This document shows positions 21,638-32,978 of a DNA stretch of 64,000 nt, piece by piece. The DNA is from Crambe crambe (taxonomy: Eukaryota; Porifera; Demospongiae; Poecilosclerida; Crambeidae). The stretch's first letter is position 1. Every line of letters starts with the position of its first letter. The stretch lies in assembly GCA_963924555.1 (NCBI GenBank), contig OZ004585.1:310001-374000 (forward strand), read 5' to 3'. Position numbers and translations under genes: made by a program. The notes under the pieces were generated by a model that saw only the letters and a list, made by a program, of their open reading frames with translations, ran no database searches and had not been told where the DNA came from.

Positions 21638-24600
21638 GTGATGAAATCTCACATTTCTGTTAAAGTTTGAGCTTGAAATCTATGCAAATAGAACTATAAT
21701 AAGTTGCTTTATGTGGCATAGTCATAATGGAGTTCTCCCCAAGAGATGCAACACCACTCTGATGGCCATTTTTCTTTCATGTGGTTAAAACAATGTATTT
21801 TAATAGCCACAAGAATATCAAAAGTGGTATTCAAGCACCACTCTGATCAGTTTCACTGGGGAGAACCCCAGTATTTTATGATATGGAGAAAGGAACAAAC
21901 ACAATTAGTGTCTCCATAACATAATCAGATGCTTCTGTAAACATTGGTTCCTCAAAACACAACATCCATGGTGATATTTTTGAAAACAGAAAAATGGAGA
22001 GGATTGGGGAGTTGAACAACTGATAAGGCAAGGGCTGGAAACCATATCAATCACACTCTTAAGGTTACTGAATTAGAAAATTCACAACTCAGCAATTTTA
22101 GATTAGATTGAAGAATACCTGAATGCTACTCATGGGTCTTCGTGGAGGACTCTCACATGTATAATTGTATTTGTTCATTTCATTGTCTACTAATCGGAGA
22201 GTGCGGTAGCACTCTTTATGTAGGCTTGGCACACAAAACACTTCTTCTTCTTGACAGCCATAACTCCCGACTGCTTCATCCTATATCTACGATCTTGGTA
22301 CCATCTTGAAGCTCTACACCTCAGGTAAGGAATGGTATTGTTCAAATTGAAGTACAGCTCAAGTCCTAACTGTCAATTGCCGTTCAAGTGCCTTCATGGA
22401 CAACTCAAATTCTCGAACGCTTCGTAGACAGCACAGTTAGTTTATACACTTCGTAGACACTACGTAGACAACACTAGAACACTTCATAGGACAGTTAGTT
22501 TATACACCGATAAAAATCTTGCTGAGTTGCAGTGGGCGTTGGGAAAGGGTCATTCTTGACATCCTTTAGCCACGCCCCTTGAAAAAGTGTGCAAACAAGT
22601 GAGAGTAAAAAAATTTCTTGTAAATGAAAAAGTGATGTAGGCTGGAGTACATGACTATAAAAAGTACGGAAACAAGGTGCAGGCCTCTGCTAACTGTCAC
22701 AAACTCTATTTATCACTGCTCTGCTGTCATAAAAATTGACATAAACCCTACATCGCTGCAAGGTGTGGATAATAATATTATGGCAGCAGTGATGTAGGGT
22801 TTGTGACAGTTAGCAGAGCACATAGTTTCCATACTTTTTATAGTCATGTACTCCAGCCTACATCACTCTTTCATTTAGAAGAAATGTTTTTACTCTCATA
22901 TTATAGTGGCTTAGTAGACTTCATTTAAATTATACATACCCATGGTGAAACCTTTATATAGTAGGGTTTGAACCTCTGAATAATGGACACACTTGGGATC
23001 CATCCTTTCCTCTTTTGGAGGTTATTTTGTATAGAGTGTGTATATATAAAGGTACTTTTAGATTGTCCTTTGTTGAGAGGTTTGTCCTCTTTCGGAGTGT
23101 CCTTTATCAGAGGTTCCACTGTATCACAAATGGGAGGTTTTCACATTATAAGAGAATCTAAATCTGTTGTTGATCATTCTCTAAGAGGTACTTTCAAGCT
23201 CTGCATAGAGGGGGTCCCACACAGAGTGGACAAAGAGTCTCGAACTCACCGAATCATTCTCTTGGCAGGTTGAGGTGTGCTATAGCTTCTCTGTTGGGGA
23301 GAAGGTGTGGAGAATCCGATCTGGGGTCGCCAGGGATTACCCTGGTATCCCAAGGGCTTGAGGACACGGGTGGGCATCTCTGCACCCTTGAGAAGCTTGG
23401 CCTCAAATACATGGGACTCTGGGTATGTAGGATCCTTGTAGGTGGAGCTACAGGGTGAATGATCACATGACTATCATATGAATATCACATAATAGTGATC
23501 CTAGTATATTAGGTAAAGGGTCTACACAAGTATAAACTGAGGGCACTAGATGGGTAAAGGGTCATCAAGACTACCATCACACAACATTGACTAGTATAGT
23601 AGTGCATGCCATGCAATGCTTACCATATGACATGGGTTTTCCTGATTGCAGGGAATTCAAGGAGAGGAGACTGAACTGCACACCCTGACTTCAGGACCTC
23701 CTTCATCTCGCTGTCACATGAGACCACACCTCTCATGCCCTGGGAATAAGTGGGGTTGATCTCCATACCCTATGAGAGAAAAAGATCAGACCATTGTGGG
23801 TTGCCCCTGTTCATCTATGACTTTAATTACCACGGAGTCCTCAGTGCCTGTTTCTTCATACATGGCCTGAAGGGTGGAGTAGAGGCCGTGGCAGCTGTGA
23901 ACAAACAGACGATCAACCCCCAAACTGTTCCTAAATTCTGCAAATTTGGTGAAGAATTGAGGTAGTTAGAGCAGATATAGTGAATGATCAAATACTAATA
24001 GACTTTAGGTTCATTCCCCACACTTACTCTCGCTATCATTGAGGTCAGGGTACACGGAGGAGAGAGCCTTGTGGAGACGATCCTCATTCACAAAGGGGAG
24101 GAGAGCCACTCCTTGCCAAGCATACTTCTTCCCATTCAAATCGATCTTGAAGTTGGTGGGGTAGAAATCAATAATGGGAGAGTCCTGTCAGTGTGTGGAA
24201 TGGGAAGTAGGAGATGGTATTGGTATGTACGTCAGAGGAGGAGGGAGCTCATACAGTATGCACCCTGTTTGGATAAAGAAACTTCAAAGAAAGTGGGCTG
24301 GGTCTATGGCGTTATATTCTCATAAATATATGTTTAAAAATACAGCAAGGAGAGACTCTGAAGTTTTGTGAGCCTGGAACAGGTATGTACGTAGATTCCT
24401 CATTCCTTATGGACAACCACTGTGCTACGATGAATCAAAACTACTTACTGCATCACTCATGAGGTCGTGCCACGAATTAGGCAAGAAGTTCCCACTGGTC
24501 TCGGGGAACACGCCCATCAGCTGCTCCAGGGGGCGGAACGGTTTGCTCCCCTTATTGAAATCGTTGCGGACGTCTTTGATGTTCTTGAAGTCGGAGGCAA

Positions 24601-27600
24601 AGGGGGCATAGTGGAAAGGGTAGAACCAGTTCCACGAGGGACAACCCTGCAGGCATAGTGAGGAGAGTGGGTGTGGTCAAGTGTGGAAGATAATTATTCA
24701 GTTTGAAGAGTAAGGAGAGAGGTGGTCTTATGAGAGGTCAAAGGTGAAGTGACAAGGTACTAGTGGAACTTCTGATAAAGGACACCCTGAAAGAGGACAA
24801 ACCTCTTAATAAAGAACTATCTAAACCTTTGTATATGTACACTCTATATAAAATAACCTCCAAGAGGACAACCTCTTTACAAAGGACAAAAGGCTGGGTC
24901 CCAAGTGTTCAGAGGTTCTGCTATAGCTAGATATAACATGCCTGGTAGTAGTATCCCAGGACCCAACAGAGTCCTCTGGTGTACTGCTCCGTCAGACTCT
25001 GCCTGAACTCTGCATCATCACTAGGCACACCAAACTTGTCCATGTAGTAACGCTCTTTCCAACCATCTTCCCACAGGCGCACGTTGTCCTCAGGCTCACT
25101 GTTGCTGTCTGGATCAGAGGAAGGGGGGAGGGGTGAAATGAGAGGGAGGGGAGAGAAGTAGGAGGGGTGAGGAAAGGGGAGGGGAGGGAGGAGGGGGAAG
25201 GAGCAATGGACAAGGCAGGAGAAGGGAGAGGTCACAGAGAGAAGGAAGGAAAAATTACCTTCATTATCTTGTCTCTTTCTCTTCTGGCCTAATACGATTG
25301 CAGGCTCTGAACTTTGACCTTCAGCCCCTGATAAGGCATTCTTGGGTAAGGACGCGGGGAGACTCCTCCTATTTGCTTTCAGTGATTCCTTGAGACTAGC
25401 GGCTGCATTCTGATTGGATGACATGGTGCGCATTTGGTAGGCCTCCTGACGAGGGTTGATGAGAGGGGCAGGGGTGGAACCCAGGGCCTGCACACAAAGA
25501 TTAAGATGGAGTGAAAGAAAGAGGGAGACGATGGGATAGGGGGAGAGGGAGGAAAGGGGGTGGGGAGGGAGGAAAAGGGGAGGGGGTGGGAAGGGAGGAA
25601 AAGGGGAGGGGGTGGGAAGGGAGGAAAAGGGGAGAGGGTGGGGAGGGAAAGGACGGGATGAGAGAGGATAAGATACATTAGATATATACATACCTGTGGA
25701 GCAAACTGTCCATGAGGTGTGAAGGTAGGATGCTGATAACTCTGCATAAAGGGGGGAAAACCTTCATAATTAACACACTGACAATTCCACATTGCACACA
25801 TTGGTCCGTCTTCTTTTTTCTTTGTTCCTCCTTCTGAACTCCATGTCCTTTTGTCGTCGGTTCTTGAAAATCTCGTCCTCCACTTTGCCCAGTTCTGGGA
25901 GGAAGTCACATGACGAATCATATCATTACAATGCCACACCCACCATTCCAATTCTATACCTGTGAGGATCATCTGGACACGAGAGAGGTTGACACGTCCA
26001 TTAAACGTCAAATAACCCTATAGCAAATGAATTTAAAAGGGAAACTGGAATATTGCCTTGTGTCTACCAAAAACCACCCTCCATATATGCTCCACCATGT
26101 ATGCTAAAGTGAACTCACTTGAGTTTGAGGTACGACTTGTTTATAGAGGCGTATGAGTCTATCAATGGCTCCTTCTCGAATCTCCAGGGAGGGAAGGTGG
26201 GGCAGAAAGTCGTTGCCAACAAAGAAACACATAAACACCCAATCATCAATAGCTCTCTGCAATAAAAGTACATGTACAGTGAAGTCCCTCTAATCTAGAC
26301 CCTTAGAATTAGGTCACCCCTCTAATCAGAATACTTAATTGGCCCCAACAGTCCAATGCAGCTTCTACATACAATAAGAAGTACACACACACACACACAT
26401 CGATATTCTAAGCAATGCTTACTTCAAGTTCAAACGGGAAAAGGTAGTCCATTGATTCTCAGTTCTCTCTCCAGATACTACATATGAGAGAATACACATG
26501 ATATGGACTAGTCCAATGACATCATTATGACATCATCACTTGCTTCTCTGAGGACACACAATCGGATGAAGATGAACTCCTTCTCCATGGCGATACCACT
26601 GCCTGCAAACTGGTCAAATTCCCCTGCCTTCTCCCTTGCTTCTCCTGTACAGTCCTTCAGCATGTGACCTGGCAAGCACACAAAGTGCAGTCAATATTAG
26701 CATAGATTATTTCATGCCAGAGACATAATATGCTTTAAAACTGTATTACAAATTACAGTCAAAAAGTAATGAATGTTCCACTACTGCNNNNNNNNNNNNN
26801 NNNNNNNNNNNNNNNNNNNNNNNNNNNNNNNNNNNNNNNNNNNNNNNNNNNNNNNNNNNNNNNNNNNNNNNNNNNNNNNNNNNNNNNNNNNNNNNNNNNN
26901 NNNNNNNNNNNNNNNNNNNNNNNNNNNNNNNNNNNNNNNNNNNNNNNNNNNNNNNNNNNNNNNNNNNNNNNNNNNNNNNNNNNNNNNTGGACTAGTCCAA
27001 TGACATCACTGTGACATCATCACTTGCTTCTCTGAGGACACACAATCGGATGAAGATGAACTCCTTCTCCATGGCGATACCACTGCCTGCAAACTGGTCA
27101 AATTCCCCTGCCTTCTCCCTTGCTTCTCCTGTACAGTCCTTCAGCATGTGACCTGGCAAATACACATGCATTCAATATTAGCTTGGATTATTTATGCCAC
27201 AGTCATAAGTATGCATCTAAGCATTCAAAAATATAACTGTATTACAAATTGATAAAAGTTTTAAAAAAGTAAAAAAACTGTATTAAAATTTTTAGTCTCT
27301 GACTTCAACTTTGACCACTTTAAACTGGAGGCAGTTATTCTTCAGATACTGAGTTTCTTTCTCTGCATTCCAATCCAGTTTCTTGTGGGAGATGAACTTG
27401 TCGTATATCCAAATCGTGGTACCAGTAGTATCCTTCTTGTTGTATTTCCATGATATCTCTCTAGTGACGTGGTCCTTGTCGGCATGTTGGTTGAGGAGTT
27501 GAATACTGACTGTGACAGTGACAGGCCATTTGAGTTGTGCGTCATAGTTCCCTACTATAGGTTTATAGCATACGGATACATGAGTACCACGATCATCAAC

Positions 27601-30570
27601 ATTAGGATGACCATTTGGAAAAAAAGCAATACGAAAGCTATATCCACCCAAATTTGTATACAAGACCTGACTGTACCACCGTCCATTTTCTGCCTTCAGT
27701 TGTTCATAGAGTGGCATTGTAATGGTGACAGGAAAAATGTAGACATGGCCGGTGTTGTACTGAAGCTCAGCTACTTCATTCTTGATATCCTTCAACTTTG
27801 CAGCTTCATCACGACCATGCTCCTCCAGTGCTCTCTGAAACTTCATTTCAGTTTGCCTTACCTTTTTCTCCATCTCTTTTCTAATTCGTTCAAGCTCATC
27901 TTCTTTGCCTTGCAAATCTTCCTGAAACTTCACTTCCTGTTTTTGCAATTTTTTTTCTTGTTCCTGTAACTTTTCATGTAACAGTTCCTGAAGCTTTACT
28001 TCCTGTTCTCGATGTTTTACTTCCTCTTCTTGCAGCCTTTTTTGAAACTCCACTTTCTGTTGTTCAAGTTTGTCTTGAATTTTGAGCATGGTAGTTGCCA
28101 TTAGAGACAGGTGTTTCTTGGTGTTCTCCTCCATGTGCCTCTCCTCGTCCTCTCGTAGGAACCTCCCCTGACAACCAGCATGACTGAAGCAACACTCCAA
28201 CTCCTCCTTGTCGCATATCTTCATGTGGTCCTCCAAATCCCCCCTCTCACACGTCATACCACACCTGTTGGGACACTGCACAGGAAGGTATGGACACACC
28301 CACCAGTGATCTTCAGAGACAACTTTGTAAGACGCCTTGAAGTTGCAGTGTGTACATGTGTACTCCCTCAGTGGACACTCCCGGGAGAGGTGGTTCTGGA
28401 CGTTCCTCTTTTGACCCTCTGGTCACAGTGGGAGGGGCACTCTATGTCCACGTACAGACAGTCACCTGACTGGACATCCATGTGACCCTCCAGCTGTTCC
28501 AATCGTCCCACCCACTCACATGACTCTTCATCGAACAGTACAACTCGAGTGAAAGGATTTTCTTCTGAATCTTTTTATTCAGTAAGATAATAAAGTCTTT
28601 TTCGCCACAACTGGGGCAGGGCTGGTCATCGTGGAGATAAGGAGAGATGCAGTCCTTGCAGAAAGATTCTGTGCAGCAAGAGGTGAGGTTTGGTTCCCTG
28701 GCCACATGCTTGCATCTCTGACAGAAAAGGTCTTCAGGAATCTTGTCTATGAACTCGTACTTGTAACCACTGGGGTCACTTTCAGAACTAAGACAGGACT
28801 CCTTGCTTAGCAGAATTGCTTTGGCACACCCACAAACCCACAATGTCAACACCAGATACACCCCCCAATATATGGAATGTAATAACAAAATCACATGATA
28901 CTAATCACTATGACTCATTTTGTTTCTGACCTTGGCAATGATGTATAATAAGGTAAGGGGTCTGTCTCTATATTAAAAACTCACCTAGCTGTCCACAGAG
29001 GTCACACGGTTTGTTCTGTGCTTGGTTAGGTTTGAACTCCTCCCTGAGGATGGTGAACTGAGGTTCGTGTGTGGCCAGCCCCAGCATGATCAGGTCAGCA
29101 TCAGCACCGTAGAGACAGTGGTGTGTGTTGGGGTCGTGGTCAGGCTGACTCCTCTGACGACGAATGTAGTCCATGATCTTGTGTTCTCCTTCTCCCGGGA
29201 CATTGGCGTCTGATAGGATCACCTGCACACACCCAGAGGGGAAAAGAGGCTAAGATAATGTTTAAAATAGGGAGGCAATAACAGCAATCTTCTATCCAGC
29301 TCTAGCTCTCCTTATTTGGTGATTTGACCATATATAGGATTATTGGAAAAGAAGAAAGCCTGATAAGTTAATTTTTAAGTTGATATGATTAATGTACCTT
29401 GATGCCTTGCCATGCTGGGTTATTGTTCATTCTCTGGTGGACATAGTACTGGAGACACACTGCAAGCCTGGCCATGAACTCTGTCCCTGGGGTGATGCAG
29501 TTGCTGTCAAAATGTGAGCTCTTGGGCTTGGGGGGAGGCACCTCCTTCCCCATTGCTTCAAGCTCAGCCCTCTTACTGGATATGCTCTCATGCTTTTCAC
29601 TGAAATTCAAAAGATGTATTCTAGCTTATTATTGCACCTTGATAAAACCATAGATAAAACCTTGATAATATCTTATTGCAAACTTAAACACACCAACTAA
29701 CAAACAAGCATCCCTCACATGCTTTCCTTGGCAGCACGGAACCTTCTGGAGCGTTGCTGGTTCATCTTGGCACGAGGGGCGACCCCATCGATGGCCATGT
29801 AGAGCAGACGTCTTGGACGCACAATGTTGAAGATGCGGTCGATGTACTCAAATATGGCTGCCATCATTTCATCCTCATCCTTGGGGGCTGGCCTGGGGAA
29901 GATGAATGAATTATGCAAGCTTCTCAACTAGCTTCATTAGTCTATGAAAACAAAGCTGAAGGATTTACCTGTCCAGACTATCTACATTCCTCCTTTTTAG
30001 GGAAGTGTGTGATTAACCCTAAATAATATGCATTTACTGTGTGAGTCAACTATAGTAACAAGATGTGTAAAACAATGAATTTTATATTGAGCTCAGCTCA
30101 AACCTTGTTTCCTTATGGTTAATGAATACAATTTAAGACTTACTTGTCCTCAGGGTGGCAGCAGGGATGGATGATCCCATTCATGTCCAGGTACAGGTTG
30201 TCAAACTCCACCTCATTGGGGTTGGGTCTTGTGGCGTCCACAGGGGCAGAATGGCCATCTATACTCTTAGCCTGTAGTGTAGAGAATGTAATCTCTAAAT
30301 AATGCCCACCTTACACTATGGAGAATGTAGTCTCTAAGTAGGACGCATATTCAAGCAGATATGTAAAGCCTACCATATGTAGCAAGACTAGCTAACCATC
30401 CCCAATAGAGAGTTCATTATACAGGAAAGACAATGTGCCTACTGAATTTAGTCAGCTTTGGGGTCCCTGCAGCTACCTATTAAGCTTAGATTTACCTTCT
30501 CCTCCACACACTGGACTATAATGGAGGGGTACTTCCTGGAGAGCCACCTGAAGAAAGCAGGTACCCCCAT
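20895..30570 (-). CDS. XRN2: XRN2, nuclear 5'-3' exoribonuclease
   Basis: Twenty exons give about 1,025 residues (human XRN2 is 950). Exons: 30496-30570, 30144-30271, 29719-29892, 29398-29599, 28985-29222, 27028-27152 or its twin 26544-26668, 26423-26477, 26119-26256, 25960-26017, 25800-25894, 25694-25741, 25259-25487, 24942-25108, 24449-24646, 24028-24184, 23831-23937, 23624-23769, 23250-23447, 21305-21546, 20895-21196. It starts [18 protein letters not shown]. The family motifs [62 protein letters not shown] and [13 protein letters not shown] are intact, with the metal-binding Asp/Glu in place. A zinc knuckle starts CDLCGQLGH. The C-terminus is Gln/Gly/Arg-rich. XRN2 degrades uncapped RNA and promotes Pol II termination. 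Two introns use GC donors (GAA|gcaagt, CAG|gcatgt). The 26423-26477 exon is 55 bases where 54 keep frame. An intron hosts a dead TRAF-like gene. Confidence 0.92.
21549..21631. repeat. (GA)n microsatellite upstream of an XRN2 acceptor
   Basis: About 38 GA units, (CT)n on the gene strand, ending 10-15 bases before the acceptor at 21547 of the penultimate XRN2 exon. Confidence 0.85.
22608..22893. mobile_element. Foldback element with ~95 bp arms in an XRN2 intron
   Basis: GTGATGTAGGCTGGAGTACA and its complement TGTACTCCAGCCTACATCAC bound the element. CTGCTAACTGTCACAAAC pairs with GTTTGTGACAGTTAGCAG further in. AAACCCTACATCGCTGC pairs with GCAGTGATGTAGGGTTT near the centre, so nearly the whole 286 bp can fold on itself. 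No coding capacity. Confidence 0.75.
22962..23123 (-). mobile_element. MITE, family A, in an XRN2 intron
   Basis: Reverse orientation: TTTGAACCTCTGAATAATGG at the left and ATCAGAGGTTCCACTGTA at the right. All internal blocks are present and it is one of the best-preserved copies. Confidence 0.75.
24757..24925 (+). mobile_element. MITE, family A, filling most of a GC-AG intron of XRN2
   Basis: Starts CTAGTGGAACTTCTGATAAA and ends CAGAGGTTCTGCTATAG. The right end stops about 17 bases from the GC donor (CAG|gcatgt at 24941) of the intron that holds it. Confidence 0.7.
25112..25650 (-). repeat. Two CT-rich tracts upstream of XRN2 acceptors (25112-25240 and 25492-25650)
   Basis: Both are purine-rich on the plus strand. 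The second is built of GGGGAGGGGGTGGGAAGG/GAGGAAAA units repeated about three times. Each lies directly upstream, on the gene strand, of an XRN2 exon (acceptors at 25109 and 25488). The exon 25259-25487 lies between them. Confidence 0.75.
26508..27260. repeat. Direct duplication of an XRN2 exon and flanks around an assembly gap
   Basis: 26508-26787 and 26988-27260 are diverged copies: GGACTAGTCCAATGACATCA starts both, the 125-base exon is almost identical, and the outer flank (ACTGTATTACAAATT) differs at many positions. Between them lies a run of exactly 200 N (26788-26987), a conventional gap of unknown true size. Both exon copies keep AG acceptors and the gcaagt donor. Splicing in both would break frame, so at most one is used per transcript. 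Confidence 0.8.
26788..26987. other. Assembly gap (200 N)
   Basis: A run of 200 N, likely a placeholder. It sits between the two copies of the XRN2 exon and may hide further sequence, including another TRAF-like copy. Confidence 0.95.
27292..28810 (-). pseudogene. T1: TRAF-like pseudogene inside an XRN2 intron
   Basis: A RING ([14 protein letters not shown], then CPSC), TRAF zinc fingers, coiled coil and MATH domain (ending [19 protein letters not shown]) can be followed, but the copy looks dead. The start codon and ~60 bases of 5' leader are missing compared with T4: sequence jumps from the KESC codons straight to the distal leader text TAGCAGAATTGCTTTGG. A 4-base loss near 28525 and a 1-base loss near 28420 split the frame. 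The last 335 residues (27292-28299) are open. It lies on the same strand as XRN2 and within one of its introns, with the duplicated XRN2 exon 140 bases beyond its stop. Base errors next to an assembly gap could mimic the frameshifts but not the missing start. Confidence 0.8.
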
Positions 30571-31244
30571 ACTATAGCAACCGTTTAACAGTTGATGAGC
30601 ATTATTTAGAATGTCAACGTGCCACGTTTAATGATATCCGGCCGGAAGGATATCCGGATATTGAGGATTTCCTGCTGTGATGCTGGTCCCAATTTTTGTA
30701 GAGGTGCACATTCTGCCATTATTTATGCTCTGTTCTAATTCCAAGCTTGCTACCTAATTATGCTAACAACTGTTATCTATTCTGCTCACTTGAGGTACCT
30801 ATTAGCTATGCTTCAATTATGCTTGTATTCTCATCATTCTATTGTAATAAAACAATATAATCTTCCAGAGAATTCTCTTGCTGACAATAGTGAAGTGACC
30901 ATGTGCTTGCACATAATGCAAGTATGATGTAGTTGTGCCTGTTATGCCAGGCATAATGAGCATTAAAAAGACGCCTATTATGCCAAAAGAAATGCCAGCA
31001 GAATGTGCACCTCCCTAGTAGAGGCTCATCCCAAACTATGCATTAGCCCAGTGACATCATCACTTGATCTACACAATTGGACGAAGATGAACTCCTCCAT
31101 TCGAAATTCCTTGCCTTCAGTTCTCCCTTGCTTCTCCTGTACAGTGACTCCTCGGTGCACATGATATAGCCAACACAAACGCCACAGTTAACACAAATTC
31201 CAATTAAAATCCAATAGTAGCTAGCTATAGGAAATACGCTCTAA
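30571..31244. promoter_or_regulatory. Intergenic: XRN2 promoter side and T2 3' side
   Basis: 675 bases between the XRN2 ATG and the T2 stop. About 65-90 bases upstream of the ATG is a dyad-rich stretch with GATATCCGG and an ETS-like CCGGAAGG (30641-30649). A degenerate copy of an XRN2 exon lies at 31038-31150 (own entry). Nothing else is recognised. Confidence 0.4.
31038..31150 (-). pseudogene. Relic of the duplicated XRN2 exon, downstream of T2
   Basis: Shares GACATCATCACTTG, GAAGATGAACTCCT, TTCTCCCTTGCTTCTCCTGT and ACAGT with the XRN2 exon at 27028-27152 in the same order, with several internal losses. Not spliceable. It sits ~95 bases past the T2 stop, the same arrangement as XRN2 exon/T1. 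Confidence 0.75.
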
Positions 31245-32978
31245 TTAGTTCTCTACTTTAACTTCAACCACTTTAAACTGGAGAGAGTTATTCTTCAGAT
31301 ACTGAGTTTCTTTCTCTGCATTCCAACCCAGTTCCTTGTGGGAGATGAACTTTTCAATAATACCAATATTGGTACTAATAGAGTTTTTCTTCTCATAGGT
31401 ATGTACTATCTCTTCAGTAACATGGTCATTGTCAGCATGCTGGTTGAGAAGTTGAACAGTGACTGTGATAGTGACAGGCCATTTGAGTCGAGCATCATAG
31501 TTTCCTACTTCAGGTGTGTGGCAAACAGATACATGAGTACCATGACCATCTACATTAGGGAAACCATTCGGATATACACTAATACGAAAACTATAACCAC
31601 CTGAGTCTGTGTACAAAACCTGACTGTGCCACCTGTTATTATCCACCTTCAGTTGTTCGTAGAGTGGCATTGTTATGGTAACAGGAAAACGGCAGACATA
31701 GCCAGTGTTGTACTGAAGCTCAGCTACTTTATTTTCAATATCCTTCAACTTCATTTCAGTCTCTCTCTCTTTTTTCTCCAACTCTTCTCTGATTTTTTCA
31801 AGCTTACTTTCTTTGCCTCGCAAGTCATCTTGAAACTTCACTCCCTGCTCTTGCAATTTTGTTTCCTGTTCTTGCAATTTTGTTTCCTGTTCTTGCAATT
31901 TTGTTTCCTGTTCTTGCAGCTTATCTAGGAATTTTTCATCCTGTTCCTGAAGCATTTCCTGAAGCTTTACTTCCTCTTTCTGCAATCTTTCATGAAACTC
32001 GACTTTCTGTTGTTCAGCTTTATCTTGAAGCTTCATTTCTTGTTCTTGCAATTTTCTTTCCTGTTCTTGCAGCTTATCTTCGTATTCCTGTAACTTTTTC
32101 TGTAAAAGTTCCTGAAGCTTTACTTCCTGTTCTCGATGCTTTACTTCCTCTTCTTGCAGCCTCTCTTGAAACTCGACTTTCTGTTGTTCAAATCTTTCTT
32201 GAAACATTACTTCCTGCTTTTCCATCTCCTTGGAGATCTTGAGCATGGTGGTTGCCATTAGAGACAGGTGTTTCTTGGTGTTCTCCTCCATGTGCCTCTC
32301 CTTGTCCTCTCGTAGGAACCTCCCCTGACAACCAGTGTGACTGAAGCAACACTCCAACTCCTCCTTGTTGCATATCTTCATGTGGTCCTTCAAATCCTGC
32401 CTCTCACATGTCACACCACACCTGTTGGGACACTGCACTGGAAGGTATGAACACACCTCCAAGTGATCTTCAGACACAACCTTGTAAGATGCCTTGAAGT
32501 TGCAGTGTGGACACGTGTACTCCCTCAGTGGACACTCCTGGGAGAGGTGGTTCTGGACGTTCCTCTTTTGAACCTTCTGGTCGCAGTGGGAGGGGCATTC
32601 TATGTCCACATATAGACAGTCACCTGACTGGACATCCATGTGACCCTCCAGCTGTTCCAATTGTCCCGTCCACTCACACCCACGACTCTTCATTGGGCAG
32701 TACAATTCTAAAGTGAGGATTTTCTTCTGGTCCCTTTTGTCAAGCATCATTTTAAAGCTGGCTTCATTGCAAATGGGGCAGGGCTGGTTGTCTCGGTGAT
32801 ATGGAGTAATACATTTCTCGCAAAAATGTGCTCCACAGCAAGAGGTGAGGTTTGGTTCCCTGGCAACATGCTTGCATTTCTGGCAGAGAAGGTGTTCAGG
32901 AATCTTGTCTATGAACTCATACTTGTAACCACTGGGGTTATTTTCAGTGCTATGAACCCGAGGGCTAGCCATAGTCAC
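31245..32978 (-). CDS. T2: RING-TRAF zinc finger-coiled coil-MATH protein
   Basis: Single-exon frame of 577 residues, the longest of the array. RING at about 33-73 (LLCQKC ... CCGAHFCEKC ... CPIC), TRAF-type zinc fingers to ~245, a coiled coil of ~190 residues, then a MATH/TRAF-C domain from ~430 ([13 protein letters not shown]) to the end. TRAF proteins trimerise through coiled coil and MATH, bind receptor or adaptor tails, and their RING can recruit ubiquitin-conjugating enzymes. The coiled coil contains consecutive KLQEQET heptads encoded by 21-base tandem repeats near 31855-31920. Two in-frame ATGs (MTM) start the protein; the first is taken. It is the only copy with CGAHFC in the RING; the others have Glu there. 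Ligand unknown. Confidence 0.85.
   Translation of the reverse strand: MTMASPRVHSTENNPSGYKYEFIDKIPEHLLCQKCKHVAREPNLTSCCGAHFCEKCITPYHRDNQPCPICNEASFKMMLDKRDQKKILTLELYCPMKSRGCEWTGQLEQLEGHMDVQSGDCLYVDIECPSHCDQKVQKRNVQNHLSQECPLREYTCPHCNFKASYKVVSEDHLEVCSYLPVQCPNRCGVTCERQDLKDHMKICNKEELECCFSHTGCQGRFLREDKERHMEENTKKHLSLMATTMLKISKEMEKQEVMFQERFEQQKVEFQERLQEEEVKHREQEVKLQELLQKKLQEYEDKLQEQERKLQEQEMKLQDKAEQQKVEFHERLQKEEVKLQEMLQEQDEKFLDKLQEQETKLQEQETKLQEQETKLQEQGVKFQDDLRGKESKLEKIREELEKKERETEMKLKDIENKVAELQYNTGYVCRFPVTITMPLYEQLKVDNNRWHSQVLYTDSGGYSFRISVYPNGFPNVDGHGTHVSVCHTPEVGNYDARLKWPVTITVTVQLLNQHADNDHVTEEIVHTYEKKNSISTNIGIIEKFISHKELGWNAEKETQYLKNNSLQFKVVEVKVEN

Noticed and set aside
22119-22149. A 31-base microexon in XRN2 (coding [10 protein letters not shown])
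   Set aside because: It has AG and GT borders, but 31 bases would shift frame. Joining 23250 directly to 21546 keeps phase.
26769-27014. Open frames across the N run
   Set aside because: They consist almost only of unknown bases.
31338-32242. Plus-strand frames opposite TRAF copies (also in T4, T7, T9-T12)
   Set aside because: They recur at the same place opposite every copy and mirror the conserved minus-strand coding sequence.
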